From Streptomyces alboniger (GTDB lineage: Bacteria > Actinomycetota > Actinomycetes > Streptomycetales > Streptomycetaceae), in contig NZ_CP023695.1 in the NCBI RefSeq assembly GCF_008704395.1, forward strand, positions 1,178,001 through 1,242,000: a DNA stretch of 64,000 nt, read 5' to 3'. Below are positions 56,588-64,000 of this stretch, in pieces. The position numbers were made by a program, and so were the translations under genes. The notes under the pieces are model-generated. The model did no database searches. It was given only the letters and a program-made list of their open reading frames with translations, and had not been told where the DNA came from. How positions within the stretch are numbered: the first letter of the stretch is position 1; every line of letters starts with the position of its first letter.

Positions 56588-57535
56588 GTGATCCAGATCC
56601 AGGCAGCCCTGTTCTGGGCGTACGCGATCGGCGCGACGTTCGCGCTCTCCGCGGGGCGGCAGTTGCAGGTGTGGGAGCGGATCAACGCGGGCGAGGGGCC
56701 GCGCACGCGCAGCCGGGCCGCCAACCCGTATCTGGCGCTGACCGCGCTCTTCGCCGCCGTCCTGATGGTGCCGACGGGACTCTTCCTGCTGTGGCAGAAC
56801 CCGGCCTGGGCGACCATGCACGTCGCGGACGGCCACGAGGGCGTGTGGGCGGGGTTCGTGCTCCTCTACGCGGGCGGGATACCGGTCGCCGCGATCCTCG
56901 GGTTCCTCGTGGCGCAGTCGCTGGTCCTCGTGGGGGCGGGCTATTGGGCGTACCTCCAGAGCGTGGGCGGGTACTTCCTGCTCTTCGGGACGCTGATCCA
57001 CGGCTGGGACGGCCGGGGGTACGAGCGTTTCCTCTCCCAGGGCGCCGAGGACCTCGCCGGCTGGCGCGGGGACAGCGTCGTCAATCACGTACTGGACTTC
57101 GTGACGTCGGGGACGTTCCTGGCGCTGCTGCTCTTCGGGGCCGCCGTGATCGGCACCATGCTGATGACCGAGATCGGCTGGCTCATGGAGGGCTGGTCGC
57201 TGCCGGGTGCCGACGAGGAGCGCGGGGTGCCGAGGATCCTCGGCATCGCGATCGCGGCCGCGGGGGTCTACGGCCTGCCGTTCGTGGGCGCCCTCTTCGC
57301 GAGCGTGCTGGTGCGCCTGGCCGGCGGGTGGCTCGGCCTGCCGCTGTTCGCGGTGGTGGCGGGACTCACGCTGCTGCACGGGCGCTCGCCGGTGCGCCGG
57401 CTGTACGGCCTGGTCGGCGTCCCGCACCGGCACTGGCGGGCGGGCCCCGACGACGGGGGCGACGAGGGCGGTACGGGCGGCGACGGCGGCGCGGGTGGTT
57501 ATGCGAGCGGGGTCACAGCAGACCGGCCTGGGTGA
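56588..57535 (+). CDS. Multi-span membrane protein
   Basis: A 315-residue membrane protein with about seven hydrophobic segments and a Gly/Asp-rich cytosolic tail (DDGGDEGGTGGDGG). No family recognised. It starts 10 bases after the DUF6114 gene, so it belongs to the same operon. Its last 23 bases overlap the 3' end of a 48-residue membrane-protein gene on the other strand. Confidence 0.75.
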   Translation: MIQIQAALFWAYAIGATFALSAGRQLQVWERINAGEGPRTRSRAANPYLALTALFAAVLMVPTGLFLLWQNPAWATMHVADGHEGVWAGFVLLYAGGIPVAAILGFLVAQSLVLVGAGYWAYLQSVGGYFLLFGTLIHGWDGRGYERFLSQGAEDLAGWRGDSVVNHVLDFVTSGTFLALLLFGAAVIGTMLMTEIGWLMEGWSLPGADEERGVPRILGIAIAAAGVYGLPFVGALFASVLVRLAGGWLGLPLFAVVAGLTLLHGRSPVRRLYGLVGVPHRHWRAGPDDGGDEGGTGGDGGAGGYASGVTADRPG

Positions 57536-57659
57536 CGAGCATCGCGAGGACGACGACCAGGGTCCAGCCCGCGAGGTGTTCCAGGAGCTTCGGCTCGTCT
57601 TCCTTGGGGCCGCCGGTACGGGCCCGCACGCGGACGGCGGTGGCAGAGGTCGCGGTCAT
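57513..57659 (-). CDS. SCO1431-family small membrane protein
   Basis: A 48-residue protein: a basic N-terminus with RVRARTGGPKEDEPKLLEH, then one membrane span (WTLVVVLAMLVTQAGLL) to the C-terminus. The pattern matches the SCO1431 family of Streptomyces; function unknown. ATG 57659 is chosen; the longer frame to 57764 adds only non-conserved residues. Its 3' end overlaps the convergent membrane gene by 23 bases. Confidence 0.75.
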   Translation of the reverse strand: MTATSATAVRVRARTGGPKEDEPKLLEHLAGWTLVVVLAMLVTQAGLL

Positions 57660-57837
57660 GTCTTCTCGCTGACGTTCGTCTGGCAGTGGCATCCCCCCAC
57701 TGAGAACCCCTCCACCATGCCAGCCGGACGCGGCCTTGTGGGAGAGAGCTTGGTCACCCCGCAACTCGGACGGAGAGCCGTGCGTCTAGGACGGGACACC
57801 ACGTACGTCCGCGCAGCATCCGACCGAGAGGTTCCCG

Positions 57838-59316
57838 ATGAGCACGAACCGGACGACCCGCCGCCGAGCGCGGCTCGCCCTCGCGGCCACGATCACCGCG
57901 GCGGCCGCCCTCACCGCACCGGCCTCACAGGCCGCGCAGGCCCCCACCGGGAAGCCCTCACCTGGCGCTTCCGGCCTCGGCGACCCGATGTTCCCGCTGG
58001 ACGGGAACGGCGGATACCGGGTGGACCGCTACTACCTGGACTTCGACTGGCAGGCGCCGAGGACGCCGTTCGAGGCGACGACGACCATCAGAGCCACCTC
58101 CACGCAGGCGCTGTCCCGCTTCAATCTGGACTTCGCGGGCAACACCCTGCACACCGTGACGGTGAACGGCTCGAAGGCGGGCGCGTCCCGCGAGGGCGAC
58201 GAGCTGACCGTGACGCCCAAGTCCCCCCTGCATGCGGGACGTTCCTTCACGGTCAAGGTCACCTACACCGCCGACCCGGCCCAGACCCGGCACCGCGACG
58301 ACGCGATCGAGGACTACGGCTGGATACCCACGCCCGACGGCACCGTGGTCTACCCCCAGCCGAACGGCGCCCGGCTGATCTTCCCGGCCAACGACCACCC
58401 GAGCCTGCGCGCGCCGATCACGTTCCGCATCACCACGCCGAAGGACCGTACGGCCGTCGCCAACGGCAAGCTGGTCTCGCGCACCTCGGCCCCCGGCGAC
58501 CGGGTGCGCTGGACCTACGACTCCGAGCAGCCGCTCTCCACCCAGCTGGTGCAGCTGGCCGTCGGCGACTTCCGGCTGGTCGACAGCGAGGGGCCCGGCG
58601 GTCTGCCGCTGCGGGACGTCGTCCCGAGCGCACTGGTCGAGCCGACGGCGGAGTACCGGGGGCTCACCCCCGGCCATCTGAAGTGGCTGGAGGAGAAGCT
58701 CGGCCCGTACCCCTTCAACCGCTACGGCATCCTCGTCGGCGACACCGACCTGGGGGTGGCCCTGGAGACCCAGACGCTCTCCCTCGTCCCCAAGGCCGAC
58801 CTGCTCGGCACGAAGGTGGACGCCGAGCGGAACATGGTGCACGAGCTGGCCCACCAGTGGTTCGGCGACAGCGTGGCCCTGGAGAGCTGGTCCGACCTGT
58901 GGGTGAGCGAGGGCCACGCCCGGTTCTACGAGCGGCTGTACTCCGAGGCCCACGGCGGCGACAGCTTCGAGGCCGCGATGAGGGCCGCGTACGCGGCACA
59001 TGACCAGTGGCGCAAGGACTTCGGCGCCCCCGCCGAGCCGACCGAGCCGAACCTCTTCAAGCGCATGCGGTACGACGGCTCGGCGCTCGTCCTGTACGCG
59101 CTGCGCGAGCGGGTCGGCGAGGAGACGTTCCAGAGGATCGAGCGGGCCTGGGTGAGCGGCTTCAAGGGGAGCACGGCCGGCACCCAGGACTTCATCGACC
59201 TGGCGTCGAAGGTCGCGGGCGAGGATCTGGAGGGCTTCCTGCGCCCGTGGCTGTACGGCTCGAAGACCCCGCCGATGCCCGGACACCCGGACTGGGTGGT
59301 GAATCCGGTGACGTGA
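57838..59316 (+). CDS. Secreted M1-family metallopeptidase
   Basis: A 492-residue zinc peptidase with a twin-arginine-like or Sec signal (RRRARLALAATITAAAALTAPASQA, about 1-32). The zinc site is HELAHQW (H335, E336, H339) with the third ligand E358, exactly HExxH-x18-E. The usual GAMEN exopeptidase motif is replaced by LETQTLS. The domain order is N-terminal beta domain then catalytic domain; the C-terminal ARM domain of long aminopeptidases is absent. It is likely an exported aminopeptidase. ATG 57838 follows GAGAGG. Confidence 0.9.
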   Translation: MSTNRTTRRRARLALAATITAAAALTAPASQAAQAPTGKPSPGASGLGDPMFPLDGNGGYRVDRYYLDFDWQAPRTPFEATTTIRATSTQALSRFNLDFAGNTLHTVTVNGSKAGASREGDELTVTPKSPLHAGRSFTVKVTYTADPAQTRHRDDAIEDYGWIPTPDGTVVYPQPNGARLIFPANDHPSLRAPITFRITTPKDRTAVANGKLVSRTSAPGDRVRWTYDSEQPLSTQLVQLAVGDFRLVDSEGPGGLPLRDVVPSALVEPTAEYRGLTPGHLKWLEEKLGPYPFNRYGILVGDTDLGVALETQTLSLVPKADLLGTKVDAERNMVHELAHQWFGDSVALESWSDLWVSEGHARFYERLYSEAHGGDSFEAAMRAAYAAHDQWRKDFGAPAEPTEPNLFKRMRYDGSALVLYALRERVGEETFQRIERAWVSGFKGSTAGTQDFIDLASKVAGEDLEGFLRPWLYGSKTPPMPGHPDWVVNPVT

Positions 59317-59324
59317 CCCTCGCC

Positions 59325-59354
59325 GGGGATGCGGGCAGCACGGCCCGCATCCCC
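59325..59354. terminator. Terminator between M1 peptidase and C39-like genes
   Basis: A perfect 12-bp stem (59325-59336 with 59343-59354) with a 6-base loop lies between convergent genes, 9 bases after the peptidase stop. No U-tract, as usual for high-GC hairpin terminators. Confidence 0.75.
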
Positions 59355-59402
59355 CAAGCCGGTCACTGGACGCGGGTCACCGGACGCGGCGCTGGACCCG
59401 GG

Positions 59403-60830
59403 TCACCGGACGCCGACCGCCGCCAGCGCCCGCCTCTGCGCGGTGGACAGCTTGGTGGGGAAGTACAGATAGCAGACGCCGCCGGTGCCGGAGACGACCT
59501 TGCCGGTGGCGTTGTAGCGCTTGGTGCGCAGCCAGATGTTCTCCCACTCGCGCCGCTTGTAGACGCGGCGCACCGCCGGGTTGCTCGGCGAGGCCGGGTC
59601 GTTGGCGATCACGTCGCCGGCCGCGGTGAAGCCGATGACCGTCATCAGATGGCCCGCCGTGCCGTACCCGGCGCCCGTCAGCTCCTCCTTGAGGAACGAC
59701 TGGGACGTTATGGCCGGGATGCCCGCGGCGATCAGCGACTCCAGCTCGGTCAGCGAGGCGAGGCGGGTCACGACGCCCTGGAGATCCCGGTACGTGGCCG
59801 CGTACGCCGCGTTGAAGGGCCAGTTGCCGCAGCCGTTGTACTGGTAGTCGAACGTGAAGCGGGCCGCGTGGCACACCTGCGGGTCGGCGTAGGAGGGATC
59901 CACCCAGGCCAGGTCCTCGGGCGTCGGCTTCCGCCCCCAGTACTCGATGATCATCTGCGAGGAGGTGGGGCTGCACCAGGCCTCGCCGCCGTTGTCGTAC
60001 TCCGGGTACTGGCCGATGTGGATCTCCTGCGAGTAGCGCGGGACCTCCAGTTCCCTGGCGAGGCCCGGGTCCGAGGCGGGGACCGTGAAGCGGTCGGGCA
60101 CCGCGGACACCATCGCGCCGAGCCGCCACACCGTGGGCGTCACGGTGGTGCCCGGCCTGCGGTACAGCGTCAGGCGCAGCTGGTACGCGGTGACGCGCGG
60201 GCCCGAGACTGCGTCGTCCAGGGAGAGCGTGTCCGTCCAGACCGTCGACTTGCCGTCGGTCTGGTCGTCGACGGAGGTCCGCCGGATGTCGGTCTCCTTG
60301 TCGTCGCCCGAGGCCCAGCGGCCCATCACGTACCAGGGGCTCCGCGTGCCGTCCGCGTAGGTGGCGCACAGCTCGACCTGGAGCCAGGTGCCGGCCGGGG
60401 TGCGCGCGTTCCAGGAGGCGATGAGTTCCGTCGCGGGGACGGTGGAGCTGTGCGTGGGCGAGGTCCACCGGGCGTACTCCCAGGTGGCGGTCCTGCCGGT
60501 GTGCGGGTCGGTGTAGTCGGTGCGGCCCACGGGCTTCGCGACGCGCAGGCCGGGGCGGGCCGCGGAGACGACGGCGGTGCCCTCGGCGGTACCGGTGCGC
60601 CAGTCCGCGTACGAGGTCCAGAAGCGGTTGTCCACGAAGCGGTCCGCGCGCGGCGTGCGGCGGGGGACGGACGGGCTTCCCGCGGCCAGGGAGGGGCCCG
60701 TGGTCGCCGCGAGAGCCGCCACCGCGGCGGCCGTACCGAGCACGGTTCTGCGGGACATGCCGTCTGCTCTGCCTGCTCTCTCTGCTCGCTCTGCTCTGTC
60801 GGAACGGTCGGGTCGGTCAGCTCGGTCCAT
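59403..60830 (-). CDS. Exported C39-like peptidase family protein
   Basis: A 475-residue protein with a twin-arginine signal MSRRTVLGTAAAVAALAA (residues 25-42), a beta-rich middle domain, and a papain-like C39_2 domain. The catalytic Cys is in EAWCSPTSSQM (residue 286), the His in AGHLMTVIGF, the Asp in ANDP. It may cleave peptides at the cell surface; target unknown. The start is uncertain: ATG 60830, or ATG 60758 directly at the Tat signal. The extra 24 residues (repeats of DR, AER) come from a GAGCAGA-type low-complexity stretch. Confidence 0.82.
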   Translation of the reverse strand: MDRADRPDRSDRAERAERAGRADGMSRRTVLGTAAAVAALAATTGPSLAAGSPSVPRRTPRADRFVDNRFWTSYADWRTGTAEGTAVVSAARPGLRVAKPVGRTDYTDPHTGRTATWEYARWTSPTHSSTVPATELIASWNARTPAGTWLQVELCATYADGTRSPWYVMGRWASGDDKETDIRRTSVDDQTDGKSTVWTDTLSLDDAVSGPRVTAYQLRLTLYRRPGTTVTPTVWRLGAMVSAVPDRFTVPASDPGLARELEVPRYSQEIHIGQYPEYDNGGEAWCSPTSSQMIIEYWGRKPTPEDLAWVDPSYADPQVCHAARFTFDYQYNGCGNWPFNAAYAATYRDLQGVVTRLASLTELESLIAAGIPAITSQSFLKEELTGAGYGTAGHLMTVIGFTAAGDVIANDPASPSNPAVRRVYKRREWENIWLRTKRYNATGKVVSGTGGVCYLYFPTKLSTAQRRALAAVGVR

Positions 60831-61034
60831 CAGGGGGACCCCCAGTCGACGTGGTTTCCGGCGTGATCCGGAAAGGGTCGGGACGGATGCGCGGAAGTGG
60901 GCCAACTATGGCCGGTCCCGGCCGACTTCTGCCAGCGCTTCGGACACCGCCGCGCGCGTCAATATTGGCCTCAACCACTGGCATGACCAGCGTCGGCGCG
61001 CGGAACACCTGCTTCCGCGGTCGTACGCTTGCCG

Positions 61035-61694
61035 ATGATGACCCCTGACCCGCGCGCCCCGCACACCCCGCTCCCCCGCCTCGCCGGCGCCCTGCGCCGG
61101 CTGCCGCCCTCCTGCGGCCCCGTCCGGCTGATCGCCGTGGACGGGCACGCGGGCTCGGGGAAGTCGACGTTCGCGCGGCGCCTGGCCGAGGCGCTGGGCG
61201 GCGCGCCGGTCCTGCGGCTCGACGACATCGCGAGCCACGAGGAGCTGTTCGACTGGACGGAGCGGCTGGGACGGCAGATCGTCGGCCCGCTCTCCCGCGG
61301 GGAGACGGCGCGCTATGCCACGTACGACTGGACCGAGCGCCGCTTCGGCCCGGCCGAGGAGAGCCTGCCGCCCGCGCCCGTGGTGATCGTCGAAGGGGTC
61401 GGCGCGGGCCGCCGCGCGCTGCGGGCGCGCCTCGCGGCCGTGCTGTGGATGGACGTGCCGCGCGAGGAGGCATGGCGGCGGGGGCGCCATCGGGACGGGG
61501 CGGTCCAGAGGGATTTCTGGGACGGGTGGGAGCCGGCGGAACTGCGGCACTTCGCCGAGGACCCCTCGCGGCCCTTCGCCGACCTTCTGGTGCGACAGTG
61601 CCCAGAGGGGTACGAGGTGCTGCCGGGGCCCAGTGGGACACCAGTCGGGACCCAGATCGTCACGCAGGGTGATGGGTCGTCGGCGGTCCGCTGA
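61035..61694 (+). CDS. Uridine-kinase-like P-loop kinase
   Basis: A 219-residue nucleoside/phosphoribulokinase-fold protein. The Walker A loop VDGHAGSGKSTFARRL lies at about 38-53; RLDDIASHEELFDWTERL, VVIVEGVGAG and WMDVPREEAWRRGRHRD are typical of the uridine kinase-like group. Substrate not known. ATG 61035 is used; TTG 61029 and ATG 61038 are also open. It is divergent from the C39-like gene. Confidence 0.8.
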   Translation: MMTPDPRAPHTPLPRLAGALRRLPPSCGPVRLIAVDGHAGSGKSTFARRLAEALGGAPVLRLDDIASHEELFDWTERLGRQIVGPLSRGETARYATYDWTERRFGPAEESLPPAPVVIVEGVGAGRRALRARLAAVLWMDVPREEAWRRGRHRDGAVQRDFWDGWEPAELRHFAEDPSRPFADLLVRQCPEGYEVLPGPSGTPVGTQIVTQGDGSSAVR

Positions 61695-61753
61695 ACCTCC
61701 GGAAAGCGCCTTCCACTTGACCCGGCGAGTTTTCAAGAGTGCCCCAACTCCGC

Positions 61754-61783
61754 TTGACCCAGGGGCCTTACAGGACTTACGTT
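61754..61783 (+). promoter_or_regulatory. Promoter of candidate small RNA
   Basis: TTGACC (61754-61759) and TACGTT (61778-61783) with an 18-base spacer match the housekeeping sigma pattern. Transcription would start near 61790, right before the first hairpin. Confidence 0.5.
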
Positions 61784-61789
61784 CTGAAT

Positions 61790-61860
61790 GTGCGGCCTTT
61801 CGAGGCCGCCCGCAGACGCGAAGCCCCCGGTTGTTCCCCCGTGATCGGGGGCTTCGTTCT
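61790..61860 (+). ncRNA. Candidate ~70-nt small RNA
   Basis: The predicted transcript begins with a perfect 7-bp hairpin closed by a UUCG tetraloop (61792-61809) and ends with an 11-bp hairpin (61819-61829 with 61846-61856) followed by TTCT. It has its own consensus promoter. No protein frame fits. It could be a trans-acting RNA, or an attenuated leader of the ATPase gene 280 bases downstream. I do not recognise the family. Confidence 0.45.
61819..61860 (+). terminator. Intrinsic terminator ending the candidate small RNA
   Basis: An 11-bp perfect stem with a 16-base loop (61819-61829 with 61846-61856), followed by TTCT. It may also end the kinase transcript upstream. Confidence 0.6.
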
Positions 61861-62140
61861 GCCCTCAGAGTCCGATTTCCGGCCGCCGTTGACCGCCATT
61901 CGCTCACCCTCGGTCACCATCGGGCCCGTTCCTCGATGCTCCATTTCCGGCCGATCCGCCGGTGCGGCACCCTACGGCCGACCGCTCCCCCGCAGGTACG
62001 ATGCCTAACGGTGCGCCTTTTTCGGACGGCTGCTCTGCGCGCCGGAACAACTCCCGTCCACAGCACGGCGGTTCAGCGCAGTGGCCGACGGGCACCGGCC
62101 CGGTGGTACGCAAACGGGGGCACGGTTTGTGGGGGACGTG

Positions 62141-64000
62141 ATGGACTTCGACGCGGTGGGCTCACCCGCCCCGGCCGACCTCGCCTGGCTGAGGGGCGTC
62201 GACGCCTACACGATGGGCGCCTACCCGCAGGCGGAGGAGGAGTTCCGCACGGCGGTACGGCTGGATCCGGGGATGGCCGACGGCTGGCTCGGGCTGCACG
62301 CGCTGCGCGTCGAGACGACGACGGCGCTGCTGCGGATGTTCCAGCACCGGGACCGGTTCGGGGACCAGCGCATACGGCACGCGCGCGCCCTCAACTCCTG
62401 GTATTGGCTGGGCTGGTGGGTGCAGCCCGTCCTGGAGAGCACCCGCGATCTGCTGCTCGCGCACGCCTCGCACTGGCTGGACGGCCGCCACGTCCCCGAA
62501 CTCGACCGGGCGCTCGCGGGCCTGCCGCCCGTCGACGCCGATCCGCAGGTGCGCTTCCTGCACGCCTGCCGCTCCTACCTGGTCAAGGACTGGGAGCAGC
62601 TCGTGCGGCACACGGACCCGCTGATCGACGACCCGATGCTCGGCATCGAGGCCGGCCTCTTCGGCGGCATGGCCCGCGTGCGCCTGGAGATGTACGGGCA
62701 GGCCGAGCCGCTGCTGTCCGCCGCCCTGATGCGCTGCCGCAGCGAGCAGCCCCAGCGCAAGGAGCTGCGCTACTGGCTGGCCCGCGCGCACGAGGGCACC
62801 GGACGCTCGGCGGCCGCCCTGCCGCTGTACCGGGCGGTGCACCGGGTCGACTCCTCGTTCATGGACACCTCGGCGCGGCTCGCTGCGATCGCCGAGGGCG
62901 ACGGCTACGACGAAGCGGCCGACCTGGCCGCCGCGATCAGCATGGCGGGCGGGGGCCAGGACGCGCTGGAGGGGCCCGACGGCATCGACGTGCTCTTCGG
63001 CACCGAGGGCCGCGACGTGAAGGTCACCGACCCCGAACCGCCACCGGGCGGCGGCCCTCCGGGGCCCGGCGCACCGCAGGGGCAGAAGGGCACAGCGGGC
63101 CGCTCCGAGGCCGACGCCGTCCGCGAGAAGGCGATCATCCCGGTCAAGCCGGGCCGCGCGCAGCTGCCACCGGGCCCCACCGACCCCGCGCTCCTGGAGG
63201 CCGCGCTCTCCGAGCTGGAGTGCATGGTGGGCCTGGAGCCGGTGAAACGCCAAGTCAAGGCGCTCTCCGCACAGTTGAACATGGCACGCCTGCGGGCCGC
63301 GCAAGGCCTTCCCGTGCAGCCGCCGAAACGACACTTCGTCTTCTCGGGCCCCTCGGGCACCGGCAAGACCACCGTGGCCCGCATCCTCGGCCGGGTCTTC
63401 TACGCGCTCGGGCTGCTCGGCGGCGACCACCTCGTCGAGGCGCAGCGCGCCGATCTCGTCGGTGAGTACCTGGGCCAGACGGCCGTGAAGGCCAATGAGC
63501 TGATCGACTCGGCGATCGGCGGTGTCCTCTTCGTCGACGAGGCATACTCCCTGTCCAACTCCGGCTACGGCAAGGGCGACGCGTACGGGGACGAGGCCCT
63601 CCAGGTCCTCCTCAAGCGCGCCGAGGACAACCGCGACCATCTCGTCGTGATCCTCGCGGGCTACCCCGAGGGCATGGACCGGCTGCTCGCCGCCAACCCC
63701 GGGCTGTCCTCGCGCTTCACGACCCGCGTCGACTTCCCCTCGTACCGCCCCCTCGAACTGACCGCGATCGGCGAGGTGCTGGCCGCCGACAACGGCGACG
63801 TGTGGGATGAGGAGGCTCTGGAGGAGCTGCGTTCCATCAGCGGGCACGTCGTCGACCAGGCCTGGATCGACGAGCTGGGCAACGGCCGCTTCCTGCGCAC
63901 GCTCTACGAGAAGAGCTGCGCCTACCGCGATCTGCGGCTGTCCGGCTACCCCGGCGAGCCGGGGCGCGACGACCTGTCGACGCTGCGGCTGCCGGATCTG
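62141..64000 (+). CDS. AAA ATPase of the CbxX/EccA type, 5' part
   Basis: 620 residues are visible; the frame is still open at the window edge. Residues 1-270 are TPR-like helices, about 290-360 is a Gly/Pro-rich linker, and a CbxX/CfxQ AAA+ domain follows: MVGLEPVKRQVKAL, Walker A GPSGTGKTT (403-411), Walker B GVLFVDEAY near 465, arginine region NPGLSSRF. This layout is that of EccA ATPases of type VII (ESX) secretion, which act on substrates in the cytosol; whether other ESX genes follow cannot be seen. ATG 62141 with GGGGGA upstream; GTG 62138 and 62129 are also possible. Confidence 0.85.
   Translation, partial: MDFDAVGSPAPADLAWLRGVDAYTMGAYPQAEEEFRTAVRLDPGMADGWLGLHALRVETTTALLRMFQHRDRFGDQRIRHARALNSWYWLGWWVQPVLESTRDLLLAHASHWLDGRHVPELDRALAGLPPVDADPQVRFLHACRSYLVKDWEQLVRHTDPLIDDPMLGIEAGLFGGMARVRLEMYGQAEPLLSAALMRCRSEQPQRKELRYWLARAHEGTGRSAAALPLYRAVHRVDSSFMDTSARLAAIAEGDGYDEAADLAAAISMAGGGQDALEGPDGIDVLFGTEGRDVKVTDPEPPPGGGPPGPGAPQGQKGTAGRSEADAVREKAIIPVKPGRAQLPPGPTDPALLEAALSELECMVGLEPVKRQVKALSAQLNMARLRAAQGLPVQPPKRHFVFSGPSGTGKTTVARILGRVFYALGLLGGDHLVEAQRADLVGEYLGQTAVKANELIDSAIGGVLFVDEAYSLSNSGYGKGDAYGDEALQVLLKRAEDNRDHLVVILAGYPEGMDRLLAANPGLSSRFTTRVDFPSYRPLELTAIGEVLAADNGDVWDEEALEELRSISGHVVDQAWIDELGNGRFLRTLYEKSCAYRDLRLSGYPGEPGRDDLSTLRLPDL

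Larger units (their letters stand above)
61695..62140. other. Intergenic region with candidate small RNA
   Basis: A 446-base gap. It contains a consensus promoter, two hairpins including an intrinsic terminator (candidate small RNA at 61790-61860), and a TACGAT hexamer (61997-62002) that may be the -10 box of the AAA ATPase gene. The rest shows no coding region. Confidence 0.6.

Noticed and set aside
60765..60830. GCTCT-type low-complexity tract as a regulatory repeat
   Set aside because: It encodes the DR/AER-rich start of the C39-like protein or lies in its leader; copies are irregular.

Overview
The window is a high-GC actinobacterial chromosome segment that reads as Streptomyces. Reasons: strong G/C in third codon positions, many GTG starts, GTGA/ATGA stop-start overlaps, a conservon (CvnABCD), RbpA behind a sigma-R-type promoter, a GH18 chitinase behind a DasR-like element, and small Streptomyces-type membrane proteins (DUF6230/DUF6114, SCO1431 family). 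I see no rRNA or tRNA genes, CRISPR array, insertion sequence, integrase or attachment site. The right half looks like conserved chromosomal core.

Layout. 1-3.3 kb: end of a thiolase-fold lipid-transfer protein, then glpF-glpK for glycerol uptake and phosphorylation, closed by a hairpin shared with the next operon. 3.4-11.5 kb, minus strand: conservon cvnA-cvnB-cvnC-cvnD with a 1,213-residue fused hydantoinase/5-oxoprolinase gene between cvnC and cvnD. 12-21.3 kb: a methylamine demethylation island. It holds an FAD ferredoxin reductase and a Rieske ferredoxin (minus), a divergent IclR regulator, then an operon of Zn alcohol dehydrogenase (S-hydroxymethyl-mycothiol type), dimethylglycine-oxidase-like FAD/GcvT protein, monomeric sarcosine oxidase and a Rieske oxygenase of the glycine-betaine/choline type. 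Together they fit stepwise conversion of glycine betaine to glycine with formaldehyde removal.

21.3-28.6 kb, minus: a three-subunit SMC system (508-aa kleisin-like protein, 297-aa KITE-like protein, 1,539-aa SMC ATPase). A 51-residue repeat-encoded ORF is chained by stop-start overlaps between the first two. No JetD/MksG-type nuclease is visible. 28.7-34.1 kb: a GntR/FCD regulator with a palindromic operator, an MFS carrier, a DUF1445 protein and PxpABC 5-oxoprolinase, similar in content to the Bacillus ycs-kip locus. 34.2-43 kb: HEAT-repeat and ankyrin proteins, a 64-aa membrane protein with an FtsK-like ATPase whose Walker A lysine is replaced, the MocR/YczE divergent pair, a glycerophosphodiesterase and a UMF1-type MFS protein.

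43-52.5 kb: rbpA, fxsA, polyprenol-phosphate mannosyltransferase, an amidohydrolase, an Lrp/AsnC regulator, a zinc-ribbon protein, a phosphotransferase plus lipocalin-like pair behind a TGACG palindrome, a Pro/Gln-rich protein and an acyl-CoA dehydrogenase. 52.5-64 kb: chitinase, a TetR regulator with an operator overlapping the promoter of a DUF6230-DUF6114-membrane operon, a secreted M1 peptidase, a Tat-exported C39-like protein, a P-loop kinase, a candidate ~70-nt small RNA, and an EccA-like AAA ATPase running off the right edge.

Most promising leads: the SMC operon with its coupled micro-ORF, the conservon with an embedded oxoprolinase, the demethylation island and its repeated promoter elements, and the candidate small RNA.
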